This document shows, one piece after another, positions 35,222 to 43,121 of a DNA stretch of 64,000 nucleotides. Positions within the stretch are counted from its first letter, which is position 1; the number at the start of each line of letters is the position of its first letter. The notes beneath the pieces are model-generated. The model was given only the letters and a program-made list of their open reading frames with translations. It was not told where the DNA came from and did no database searches. A program made the position numbers and the translations under genes. This stretch comes from Actinomadura coerulea (GTDB lineage Bacteria > Actinomycetota > Actinomycetes > Streptosporangiales > Streptosporangiaceae): assembly GCF_014208105.1 (NCBI RefSeq), contig NZ_JACHMQ010000001.1, positions 4,278,001 through 4,342,000 of the forward strand, given 5' to 3'.

Positions 35222-35242
35222 CACTGACCCCTTGAACCCAAG
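35222..35242. repeat. Right 21-bp direct repeat of the 5.1-kb segment
   Basis: Exact copy of 30092-30112 in the same orientation, 5130 bp away. The inner CTTG-AACC-CAAG is palindromic. Confidence 0.8.
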
Positions 35243-35333
35243 TTCGTTTTCCGGGGGGGCGGGGGCATGAAAGTGGGGCCCGGCATCCGCCGGGCCCCAG
35301 AGTCCTGGGCGATCGTCAGCGCGTTCGCGCTGG

Positions 35334-35522
35334 CTATCGCTGGTTGTCGCCGGCGGCGGGGTTGTGGCCAGTGCCGTTGTGGTTGTCGCCGTTGCTGTCG
35401 TGGTTGTCGCCGTTGCAGACGCGACGGTTACCGTCGGGGTCGATCATGACCCCGTAGACGGTCGGGTTGGAGGGGTCGTCGAAGCGCTGGACGTATGCGA
35501 TCCCGAAGACCACGTCTTTCAT
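35334..35522 (-). CDS. Small NGDNH-repeat protein
   Basis: 62 residues. The first 40 form a plausible small domain (MKDVVFGIAYVQRFDDPSNP, VYGVMIDPDGN); the tail holds two copies of Asn-Gly-Asp-Asn-His coded by near-identical DNA. Upstream on the minus strand is GGGCGG-N18-CGGTTT, then TAGGGCCG with a CGGCC partner, a weaker version of the shared leader pattern. Unrecognised; a real gene is likely but not certain. Confidence 0.5.
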   Translation of the reverse strand: MKDVVFGIAYVQRFDDPSNPTVYGVMIDPDGNRRVCNGDNHDSNGDNHNGTGHNPAAGDNQR

Positions 35523-35690
35523 GGGTGTTCATCCTTCGTTCTGGTCTGGTTGCCTCGTCGGGACCTGGTGTCCGGACGAGCTGGCCGTGTGGACCGGCCC
35601 TAGAAACCGTCCGGCAGCACAAAGAATCCGCCCGCGCCTCCCCCGAGACAGGGGCCGCTCGCGTTGCCCGGGGCCCTTGCGCCTCGGGCA

Positions 35691-36080
35691 CTAGGGGCGC
35701 CATTCCTCCCGGTAGGCGGGGTGGTGGGCGTAGGTCAGCGCGAGGAGGCGCAGGACCGTCTCGCGGACGGCCTGCGCGGCGTCGAGTTCGGGGGTGCGGT
35801 GGCCCTGGCCGAGGATCCAGGCCTGCTTCTCGTAGTCGTCGACGACCTGGCGCTTGGCGGACACTTCGGCGAGCGCGCGGGCCGGGTCGTGGCGGGCGAT
35901 GTGCTCGGCGTACGCGCCGTTCTCCGCCGTCGCGACATAGGCGGGGCCGTCCGCGCCGGGATCGCCGGTGTCGGTGCTGACCGTGCCGGAGGGGGCCGCC
36001 TTCCAGGGGGCGCCGGAGCAGGCGCGGGCCGTCTGCTCGTCCCTGTCCAGCCGTGCGCGGAGGAACTCCACCAGATCCAT
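35691..36080 (-). CDS. DUF6221 protein
   Basis: 129 residues of the actinobacterial DUF6221 family, recognised from MDLVEFLRARLDRDEQTARA at the N-terminus and HIARHDPARALAEVSAKRQV in the middle, ending near YAHHPAYREEW. These small soluble proteins are frequent on actinobacterial chromosomes and phages; their function is unknown. ATG 36080. Confidence 0.9.
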   Translation of the reverse strand: MDLVEFLRARLDRDEQTARACSGAPWKAAPSGTVSTDTGDPGADGPAYVATAENGAYAEHIARHDPARALAEVSAKRQVVDDYEKQAWILGQGHRTPELDAAQAVRETVLRLLALTYAHHPAYREEWRP

Positions 36081-36153
36081 AGGGCCATCCTGCCCCCTGC
36101 GGAGCGGGACGGCCCTATGGCCGCGGGCGCGGGATCGCCCTGCCGGCAAGGGA

Positions 36154-37407
36154 TCAGGCGGCGCAGTTGCCGGTGACCGGCTTGCCCGCGAAGCGGTCGC
36201 CGAGGAACGCCATCGCGTCGGGCTCGCTCCAGAGCATGCCGGTGGCGTGCTCGGCGAAGGTGTAGGTCTTCCAGGTGACGTTGGCGCCCTTCGCGCACCA
36301 CGCCTTGTTGAGGGTGTCGGCCTGCCCGGCGGGGATGATCTCGTCGTAGACGGCCTGCGTCTGGAGCACCGGGGCGCTCGGGGCGGTGGATCCGAGCTTG
36401 TTGGCGTCCAGGCGCCGCCGCCACTCGGGCGTGGCCAGCGGGTCGCTGGTCGTGTAGTCGCTGATGTGCCTGAACGCGGTCTGCACGACCGTGAGGGGCC
36501 CGTCGAAGCTGACCAGGCACATGTCCTGCGCCTTGGCCAGCAGCTCGCGTCCGCTGTCGTTGAGGTACTTGGCCAGGTCGAGTTCGGGATAGGCGGCGTC
36601 GTAGCCGACGGCGGCCATGAACATGAGCGCGACGAACGGGGAGCCGTCCAGGCTCTTGGCGACGGCCTGGAGGTCCGCCGGGACGCCGCCCGCGAACACG
36701 CCCTTGATCGCCAGTTCGGGGGCGTAGGTCCCGGCCAGCTCCGCCGCCCAGCCCGCGGTGGTGCCGCCCTGCGAGTAGCCCCAGAGGCCGACCGGCGAGC
36801 CGCCGAGCCCGGCGTCCGGGAGGCGCCGCGCGGCGCGGGCGACGTTCAGCAGGGCCCGGCCCTGCGAGCCGCCGACCTCATAGGTGTGCCGGCCGGGCGT
36901 GCCGAGGCCCTCCATGTCGGTGACGGCGACGGCCCAGCCGCGGCTGAGCGCGTCGGCGATGAACAGCTCCTCGTAGTCCATGCCCTGGGTGAGTGTGTAG
37001 GACGGGGCGCAGGCGTCGCCGAGTCCGCGCGTCCCGACGGCGTAGGAGACGAGCGGGCGCTCGCCCTGGCCCGTCCACTCCTTGGTGGGGACGAGGACCA
37101 TGCCCGAGACGGCGGTCGGCCGCCCCTGCGCCGTCTCCGACCGGTACAGCACCTGCCAGGACTTGACGCCCGCGTAGGGCGAGTGGCCGACCGGGTCGAC
37201 GGTGAACACCGCGGGACGCGAGCGGATGACGTCGCCGGGCGCGCCCGCCGGGAGCGGGGAGGGCGGCTGGTAGAACGGATCCTCGGCCGGGGGCCTGGGG
37301 TCCTGCGGCGCCGCGGCGGCGGTGCCCTGGAGGGCGGCCGCCGTCAGGGCGAGGCCGAGGCACGACGCCATCGCGGCGCGTGCGAGCCGTCGAACGGTGG
37401 TGGACAT
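36154..37407 (-). CDS. Secreted lipase (LIP family)
   Basis: 417 residues. A signal peptide covers about residues 1-33 (RRLARAAMASCLGLALTAAA, cleavage near AAAAPQ). The mature part is an alpha/beta hydrolase of the secretory lipase family with nucleophile elbow GYSQGG at about residue 212 and a late HATG that may supply the histidine. Family members release fatty acids from lipids outside the cell. The frame is open far upstream, but the ATG at 37407 precedes the signal peptide. Downstream DUF6221 is on the same strand, 73 bp away. Confidence 0.9.
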   Translation of the reverse strand: MSTTVRRLARAAMASCLGLALTAAALQGTAAAAPQDPRPPAEDPFYQPPSPLPAGAPGDVIRSRPAVFTVDPVGHSPYAGVKSWQVLYRSETAQGRPTAVSGMVLVPTKEWTGQGERPLVSYAVGTRGLGDACAPSYTLTQGMDYEELFIADALSRGWAVAVTDMEGLGTPGRHTYEVGGSQGRALLNVARAARRLPDAGLGGSPVGLWGYSQGGTTAGWAAELAGTYAPELAIKGVFAGGVPADLQAVAKSLDGSPFVALMFMAAVGYDAAYPELDLAKYLNDSGRELLAKAQDMCLVSFDGPLTVVQTAFRHISDYTTSDPLATPEWRRRLDANKLGSTAPSAPVLQTQAVYDEIIPAGQADTLNKAWCAKGANVTWKTYTFAEHATGMLWSEPDAMAFLGDRFAGKPVTGNCAA

Positions 37408-37490
37408 GGCGGGCAACCCTTCAACGTGGCGGCAAGTCCTCGCCGCTGCCGCCGGCGTGGCGGCCACCCGACAGTAACGTAATTGGACAC

Positions 37491-38714
37491 TTACTCCAAT
37501 GAGGTGCGGGACGCATCGGCGGCCCCGGATTTGTGCCGCCCTGACAAAGTCCGCCCCGGCACGGTCCGCTCCGAGACGGTCCGCCCCTTCCAGGCGCCGC
37601 CCCGGCCGGCGCGGTGCCTGCGGGCGGAGTCGACCGTCATCGCCGCGTACAGCAGCGCCACGAGCGGCAGACCGGGGGCGCGCAGCGGCGACAGGCCGTA
37701 GAAGCGCAGCATCGGCACGTAGGTGGCCGCCATGAGCGCCCAGGCGAGCGCGCCCGCCGCGAGGGCGGGCCCGCCCTCGCCCGCCGGGCCCGCGATCAGG
37801 CCCGCGATCGTCGCGGCGGGCGGGACCGCGTAGAGGAGCAGCAGGCCCGCGACGGTCGCGGCGAGCAGGACGGGCGAGTAGCGCAGCTGGTGGTAGGCGC
37901 TGCGCGTGATCATCGCCCAGAGGTCGGCGAGGCGGGGGTAGGGGCGGCGGCTGACGACGCCGCGGCCGAGATCGAGGCGGCAGCGCCCGCCCGCGCGCTT
38001 GAGCAGCCGTCCCAGCGCCACGTCGTCGATCAGCGCGCCCCGGATCCGGGCGAGGCCGCCCGCTTCCGCGAGGACGGTGCGGCGGACGAGCATGCACCCG
38101 CCCGCGGCGGCGGCCGTGCGGGCGCCGTCGCGGCCGACGCGGCGGAACGGGTAGAGCTGGGCGAAGAAGTAGACGAAGGCGGGGACGACGACCCGTTCCC
38201 AGCCCGTGCGGGTGCTGAGCGTCGCCATCTGCGACAGCAGGTCGCGGCGTCCGGCCACCGCGGCGCGCACGAGCGCCTCCACGGTGCCGGGGGCGTAGGC
38301 GATGTCGGCGTCGGTGAAGAGCAGGAAGTCGGGTTCGCCCGCGGCCCGGACGCCCTCCGCCATCGCCCAGACCTTGCCCGCCCACCCCTCCGGCCGCTCC
38401 CTCCCGGGCACGATCGTCAGGGCCGGGTCGCCGCCCCCGAGGGCGGCGGCCGTCTCGGCGGTGCCGTCGCCGCTCCCGTCGTCGACCAGGATCACGCGGA
38501 AGGCGCCCGGATACCGCTGGGCGAGCAGCGTCGGAAGCGTCTCCGGGAGGACGGCGGCCTCGTCGCGGGCCGGGACGACGGCCGCGACCTCGGGCCACTC
38601 GTCCGGTTCCGGCGCGCCGGGCAGGCCCGGCCCCGTCCGCCAGAAGCCGCCGTGCGCGAACGCCAGGTACAGCCACCCGGCCAGCGCCGCCGCCGCCAGG
38701 ACGCCCACGACCAT
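37491..38714 (-). CDS. HpnB-like glycosyltransferase, family 2
   Basis: 407 residues from ATG 38714; a GTG at 38753 would add 13. An N-terminal membrane anchor (VVGVLAAAALAGWLYLAF) precedes a GT-A domain with VPARDEAAVL, ILVDDGSGDGT, LLFTDADI (the metal-binding DxD region) and a family-typical second membrane part (about 280-370). It matches the HpnB group named for its hopanoid gene clusters, but no other hopanoid gene is in view, so the acceptor is uncertain. The last 35 residues are short Arg/Thr/Ser/Gly repeats with no relation to the family. Confidence 0.85.
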   Translation of the reverse strand: MVVGVLAAAALAGWLYLAFAHGGFWRTGPGLPGAPEPDEWPEVAAVVPARDEAAVLPETLPTLLAQRYPGAFRVILVDDGSGDGTAETAAALGGGDPALTIVPGRERPEGWAGKVWAMAEGVRAAGEPDFLLFTDADIAYAPGTVEALVRAAVAGRRDLLSQMATLSTRTGWERVVVPAFVYFFAQLYPFRRVGRDGARTAAAAGGCMLVRRTVLAEAGGLARIRGALIDDVALGRLLKRAGGRCRLDLGRGVVSRRPYPRLADLWAMITRSAYHQLRYSPVLLAATVAGLLLLYAVPPAATIAGLIAGPAGEGGPALAAGALAWALMAATYVPMLRFYGLSPLRAPGLPLVALLYAAMTVDSARRHRAGRGGAWKGRTVSERTVPGRTLSGRHKSGAADASRTSLE

Positions 38715-38800
38715 CACGTCCGCAGCCTCGCACCGCACCGGCTCTCCGTCCACCGGCGGCGTCCCGCGGGCGTGGCGGGCCGGGCGCTAAAGTCACGCGG

Positions 38801-40240
38801 ATGGACGATGTCCTCAAGGAAGGCGATGCCTTCAAGAAAGGCGATGTCCGCTGGAAAGGCGATGTCCTCTGGAAGGCCGCCGACAAGCTGCGCGGATCCG
38901 TCGACGCGGCGCAGTACAGGGACTTCGTTCTGGGACTCGTGTTCCTGAAGTACGTGTCCGACTCGTCCGGCGAGGGGGGCTTCCGGCTGCCGGACGGGGC
39001 GCGGTGGGCGGACCTGTCCCCCACCACCGGGGGGATCGGTGAGCGGGTCGACGCGGCGATGGGCGCCGTGATGCGCGCCGACCCCTCGCTGGACGGCGCC
39101 CTCCCGCAGATCTTCACCCGGGTCGACCAGCGGCGTCTCGGCGAGCTGGTCGAGCTGATCGGCCGGGTGCGGTTCGGCGCGGAGCCCGGGGCGCGGCCCG
39201 CGCGGGACGTGCTCGGCGAGGTCTACGAGTACTTCCTGGAGAAGTTCGCGCGCGCCGAGGGCAAGCGCGGCGGCGAGTTCTACACCCCCGCGGGCGTGGT
39301 CGGGCTGCTGGTGGAGGTCCTGGAGCCGTTCCGGGGGCGGGTGTACGACCCGTGCTGCGGCTCCGGCGGCATGTTCGTGCAGGCGGAGAGGTTCGTCCTG
39401 AGCCACCGGGGGCGGCCGGACGACATCGCGGTGTACGGGCAGGAGGCGAACGAGCGGACGTGGCGGCTGGCCAGGATGAACCTGGCGGTGCACGGGATCG
39501 CGGGCGACGTCCGCCGTGCCGACGCCTTCTACGAGGACGCGCATCCCGACCTCGCCGCCGACCACGTGCTCGCCAACCCGCCGTTCAACATGTCGGACTG
39601 GTACCGGGATCCCGGCGACGCGCGCTGGCGGTACGGCGTCCCGCCCGCGGGGAACGCCAACTTCGCCTGGATCCAGCACATCGTGGCCAAGCTCGGCCCG
39701 AGCGGCCGCGCGGGCGTCGTGATGGCGAACGGGTCGATGTCGTCCCGGCAGTCGGGCGAGGCCGAGATCCGCGCGGCGCTGGTGGAGGCCGATCTCGTCT
39801 CGTGCGTCGTCGCGCTGCCGGACCGGCTCTTCCGCACCACGCCGATCCCCGCCTGCCTCTGGTTCCTCGACCGGCGCAAGAGCGTCCCGGGCGAGGTGCT
39901 CTTCGTCGACGCCCGCGGCATGGGGACGATGGTCGACCGCACCGAGCGCGTCCTCACCGCCGGCGACACCGCCCGGATCGCCGGCGCGTACCGGGCATGG
40001 CGCGACGGCGGCCATTCCGACGTCCCCGGCTTCTCCCACGCGGCGGGACAGGACGAGATCAGGTCGCACGGCCACGTCCTCACACCCGGACGCTACGTCG
40101 GCGCCGCCGAGGCCGACCCCGGCGACGAGCCCGCCGCCGACCGGGTGGAGCGGCTCACCAAGGAGCTCCTCACGCACCTGGAGGAGTCGGCGCGGCTCGA
40201 CGAGGTCGTCCGGGACGTGCTGGGCCGGTCCGGTGGCTGA
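38801..40240 (+). CDS. hsdM: Type I DNA methyltransferase subunit HsdM
   Basis: 479 residues. The HsdM helical start LWKAADKLRGSVDAAQYRDF begins only at residue 23. The N6-adenine methyltransferase core follows, with motif I DPCCGSGGMF at about residue 182 and motif IV NPPF at about 259. The extra N-terminus consists of four in-frame 18-bp tandem repeats, giving Gly-Asp-Val-x-Trp/Lys-Lys units not found in the family. HsdS starts 14 bp downstream. No HsdR restriction subunit is in the window, so this may be a methylation-only pair or have its nuclease elsewhere. Confidence 0.93.
   Translation: MDDVLKEGDAFKKGDVRWKGDVLWKAADKLRGSVDAAQYRDFVLGLVFLKYVSDSSGEGGFRLPDGARWADLSPTTGGIGERVDAAMGAVMRADPSLDGALPQIFTRVDQRRLGELVELIGRVRFGAEPGARPARDVLGEVYEYFLEKFARAEGKRGGEFYTPAGVVGLLVEVLEPFRGRVYDPCCGSGGMFVQAERFVLSHRGRPDDIAVYGQEANERTWRLARMNLAVHGIAGDVRRADAFYEDAHPDLAADHVLANPPFNMSDWYRDPGDARWRYGVPPAGNANFAWIQHIVAKLGPSGRAGVVMANGSMSSRQSGEAEIRAALVEADLVSCVVALPDRLFRTTPIPACLWFLDRRKSVPGEVLFVDARGMGTMVDRTERVLTAGDTARIAGAYRAWRDGGHSDVPGFSHAAGQDEIRSHGHVLTPGRYVGAAEADPGDEPAADRVERLTKELLTHLEESARLDEVVRDVLGRSGG
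38804..38875 (+). repeat. Four 18-bp in-frame tandem repeats in hsdM
   Basis: Units begin at 38804, 38822, 38840 and 38858, each close to GGCGATGTCCTCTGGAAG. They code for a hexapeptide repeat ahead of the normal HsdM start. Copy-number change would keep the frame. Confidence 0.85.
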
Positions 40241-40254
40241 GCCGGGGCGTCACG

Positions 40255-41292
40255 ATGGCTGACGTGGCGCTGGGCGACCTCGTCACGTTCTCGAGCGGCC
40301 GGTCGCGGCCCGTCGCGGGCACCCGCTACCCGACGTTCGGCGCCAACGGGGTGATCGGGACGTCCGGCGAATCCAACGCCGGGCCGGGTTCCACCATCGT
40401 GGGCCGCGTCGGGAGCTACTGCGGGACCGTCCACTACAGCCCCGGCCGCTGCTGGGTCACCGACAACGCCATCATCGCCACGGCCAAGGACGGCGTGAAC
40501 CCGCGTTACGTCCACTACCTGCTCAAGCGGCTCGGCCTGAACAGGTACCGCATGGGCTCCGGGCAGCCGCTCCTCACCCACGCCGTCCTGAACGGCCTCA
40601 CCGTCCGGCGCCCGAGCCGGGCGGAGCAGGACGCGGCGGCGGCCGTCCTGGGCGCGCTCGACGACAAGATCGAGGTGAACGGGCGCATCGCGGCCTGCGC
40701 GGACGCGCTGGTGCGCGCCCGCTACGACGAGGCGGCGGCCGCGGCCCCGTCCGCCGTGCCGATCGGCGACCTCGGGGAGCTCGTGCGCCGCAACGTCCCG
40801 CCGGAGCGGATCGGGCGGGACGAGAACTACATCGCGCTGGAGCACATGCCGAAGCGGCACATGTGGCTCTCGACCTGGGAAGACGCGTCCGGCGTCAGCA
40901 GCGCGAAACGGCGCTTCGCGGCCGGCGACGTCCTGTTCGGCAAGCTCCGCCCCGCCTTCCACAAGGCGGGTCTCGCCTTCGTGGACGGCGTCGCCTCGAC
41001 CGACATCCTCGTCGTCCGCCCGAAGGACGCCGCCCGCCGGGGCTGGCTCCTCGCGGCCCTGGCGAGCGACGAGGTCGTGGCGCACGCCCGCGCCGTCGGC
41101 GACGGCACGAGGATGCCGCGCGTCACGTGGCAGGACATCGCCGCCTTCGCCGTCCCCTGGCCCGGCGACGGCGCCGCCCGCGCGTTCGGCGGTTTCGCCG
41201 GCGCGCTGGCCCGGCGGGTGGAGGCGGCCACGGCGGAGAGCGCGGCCCTCGCGGGGCTCCGCGACACCCTCCTGCCGGAAATGATCCCCTGA
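40255..41292 (+). CDS. hsdS: Type I specificity subunit HsdS
   Basis: 345 residues with the two-half HsdS layout. Target recognition domain 1 is about residues 1-130 (FGANGVIGTSGESN, YCGTVHYSPG), then a helical spacer (AAAVLGALDDKIEVNGRIAA), domain 2 about 165-300 (YIALEHMPKRHMWL, DVLFGKLRPAF) and a second helix (LAGLRDTLLPEMI). Each domain reads one half of a split recognition sequence for the HsdM pair. ATG 40255. After the stop the frame continues with LLIEGGHATAEEIRHLPAAI, possibly the relic of another gene. Confidence 0.92.
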   Translation: MADVALGDLVTFSSGRSRPVAGTRYPTFGANGVIGTSGESNAGPGSTIVGRVGSYCGTVHYSPGRCWVTDNAIIATAKDGVNPRYVHYLLKRLGLNRYRMGSGQPLLTHAVLNGLTVRRPSRAEQDAAAAVLGALDDKIEVNGRIAACADALVRARYDEAAAAAPSAVPIGDLGELVRRNVPPERIGRDENYIALEHMPKRHMWLSTWEDASGVSSAKRRFAAGDVLFGKLRPAFHKAGLAFVDGVASTDILVVRPKDAARRGWLLAALASDEVVAHARAVGDGTRMPRVTWQDIAAFAVPWPGDGAARAFGGFAGALARRVEAATAESAALAGLRDTLLPEMIP

Positions 41293-41663
41293 CTGCTCAT
41301 CGAGGGCGGGCACGCCACCGCCGAGGAGATCCGCCACCTTCCAGCCGCCATCGCCGCGGGACGCCTCGACCTCATCCTCGCGCCGCTGGTCTCCGTGCCG
41401 GGCCGCAGGCCCCGCGGCCGACGCCCCGCCGGTTCGCGCGCCGCCCGCGGATCCGGTAAGGCGCCGCCTCGTGGCGGATCTTGGACGGCGTGTGACGTCC
41501 CGCAGGGTGCGGCAAGGCCCTTGCATGCGCGCAAGCGTTGGTGACTGGCCCGAGGGCGCTGCGTAAGAGTGTGTGTTGTTTCACTTCCACGTCCGACATC
41601 GACCTGGCCGAGAAGCACATGTTCGCTTACAGCCCGACACGGAGACGTGAAGCCGACAACGCC
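41293..41663. other. 371-bp gap after hsdS
   Basis: The first 110 bp translate in the hsdS frame to a protein-like stretch (EGGHATAEEIRHLPAAIAAG, RLDLILAPLVSVPG) that may be a gene relic, but I cannot name it. The remainder is promoter space for the ATPase gene; no clear operator was seen. Confidence 0.4.
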
Positions 41664-42188
41664 ATGAACGCATCAGACACATGGTCCGGGGCGCCCGTTC
41701 TGGTGCCCGCACCCGCTCCCTCGCTGGAAGTCGGGATCCCGTCCGCCTGGAACCACAACGGGAAGTCGTCCGGGCGCCTCATCGGCGAGATCGACCTCGC
41801 CGCCACGCCGCCCGCCGTCCGGCTCGCCCGCTCCTACGTCCGCGAGCTGGTCGGGCAGCACTTCGGCGCCGACCGGTCCGAGCTCGGCGACCTGGAGCTG
41901 CTGACCAGCGAGGCCATGACCAACTCCGTCCTGCACGCGCGGCCGCGCCGGGACGGGACGATCACGGTGTCCGTGCTGCACGTCGACCGGTACGTGCGGG
42001 TCGAGATCACCGACGGCGGCGCCGTCCAGGGGCAGCCCCGGACGGTGGACGAGGCGCTGCCGGCCGGCGGGCGCGGGCTCGCCCTGATGAAGGCCCTCGC
42101 CACCGACTACGGCACCTGCCGCGGCAGGGGCGGCAGTTCCACCTTCTGGTTCGGCGTCGGCGTCCGGGACGGGTGGCGGCTGCCGTGA
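41664..42188 (+). CDS. RsbW-like ATP-binding protein (HATPase)
   Basis: 174 residues from ATG 41664; an upstream ATG at 41619 is possible. GHKL ATPase fold: N box LELLTSEAMTNSVLHARP, then VEITDGG and GRGLALMKALATDYG as ATP lid, ending in FWFGV. Related to serine kinases that act on anti-sigma antagonists. The GTGA overlap with the following methyltransferase gene couples their translation, a frequent pairing in actinomycetes. Residues 1-45 are a flexible leader. Confidence 0.88.
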   Translation: MNASDTWSGAPVLVPAPAPSLEVGIPSAWNHNGKSSGRLIGEIDLAATPPAVRLARSYVRELVGQHFGADRSELGDLELLTSEAMTNSVLHARPRRDGTITVSVLHVDRYVRVEITDGGAVQGQPRTVDEALPAGGRGLALMKALATDYGTCRGRGGSSTFWFGVGVRDGWRLP

Positions 42189-43009
42189 CCGCCGGGGCGG
42201 CGCTGAGCCGGGCAGGCCGGGCCGAACCGTCCCCTCCCGGGGGCGGGACCGCGCTCGGCACGGCGCCGGCCAGCGTCGCCCGCATGTGCAACTACCTCCT
42301 CGGCGGCAAGGACAACTACGCCGCGGACCGCGAGTCCGCCGAGCGTGCGCTGCGCAGCTGCCCGGTGGTGCCGCGGCTCGTCCAGGCGAACAGGGGCTTC
42401 CTGGACCACGCCGCCGCGCTGCTCGCCGGGGAAGTCGGCGTGCGGCAGTTCGTCGACGTCGGCTGCGGGCTGCCCGCCGCCGAGAACCTCGGCGACCTCG
42501 TCCGGCGGGCCGACCCGGCCTGCCGCGTCGCCTACGTCGACAACGACCCCATGGTGCTCACGCACGCCCGTGCGCTGCTCGCCGTCGACGCCGGCATGGG
42601 CGCCTTCGCCGGGGACGTCCGCGACCCGGCCGCGCTGCTCGCCGACCCCGGCCTGCGGCGGCTGGTCGACTTCTCCGAGCCCGTCGCGGTGTTCCTGCTC
42701 GGCGTCCTGGACTTCCTCGCCGACGAGGACGACCCGGCCGGGATCGTCGCCGCGCTCGCGGCGGGCCTCGCCCCCGGCAGCCACGTGGTGATCAGCCACG
42801 CCGAGCGGTCGCCGGAGCTGGACCCCGTCTCCGGGCCGTGCGAGGGCGTCGACACCCCGTTCCGGCCGCGGAGCGCGGACGAGATCGCCCGCATCTGCGC
42901 GAGCCTGCGGCCGCTCGGCCCCTACCCGGCCCGGCTGCCGGGGCCCGCCCCCCTGCCCGACCCGCGCCCGCTGCCGCTCATCGGCTGCGTCGGGCGCGTC
43001 CAGGGGTGA
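42185..43009 (+). CDS. Methyltransf_19 SAM-dependent methyltransferase
   Basis: 274 residues of the actinobacterial S-adenosylmethionine methyltransferase family Methyltransf_19 (DUF574). Diagnostic elements are VARMCNYLLGGKDNYAADRE, QANRGFLDHA, FVDVGCGLPAAEN (SAM-binding loop), VAYVDNDPMV and the end PLIGCVGR. Substrates of the family are unknown. GTG 42185 overlaps the stop of the ATPase gene. The first 35 residues are a proline/glycine linker. Confidence 0.92.
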   Translation: MTAGAALSRAGRAEPSPPGGGTALGTAPASVARMCNYLLGGKDNYAADRESAERALRSCPVVPRLVQANRGFLDHAAALLAGEVGVRQFVDVGCGLPAAENLGDLVRRADPACRVAYVDNDPMVLTHARALLAVDAGMGAFAGDVRDPAALLADPGLRRLVDFSEPVAVFLLGVLDFLADEDDPAGIVAALAAGLAPGSHVVISHAERSPELDPVSGPCEGVDTPFRPRSADEIARICASLRPLGPYPARLPGPAPLPDPRPLPLIGCVGRVQG

Positions 43010-43070
43010 CGGCGGAATGACCCCCGCGGTACTGCCCAGGACTTCCGCTGATCACCTGCCCCGTGCGCGC

Positions 43071-43095
43071 GGCGCTTCGCTACGATCGAAGCGCC
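43071..43095. promoter_or_regulatory. Operator with embedded -10 upstream of gene 43122
   Basis: GGCGCTTCG (43071-43079) and its exact complement CGAAGCGCC (43087-43095) flank CTACGAT; the enclosed TACGAT (43081-43086) has the form of an actinobacterial -10. A protein bound here would cover the promoter. Confidence 0.75.
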
Positions 43096-43121
43096 AGCAA
43101 CTGCCACATCTAGGGCGAGTG

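Noticed and set aside
30092..35242. Complete integrative element
   Set aside because: No integrase, excisionase or replication gene exists between the repeats; only the bounded segment is claimed.
36154..39117. 987-codon reading frame extending the lipase upstream
   Set aside because: A signal peptide begins at the ATG at 37407, and the upstream part is antisense or out of frame with the glycosyltransferase gene.
38801..41292. Complete type I restriction-modification system
   Set aside because: No HsdR gene within the window.
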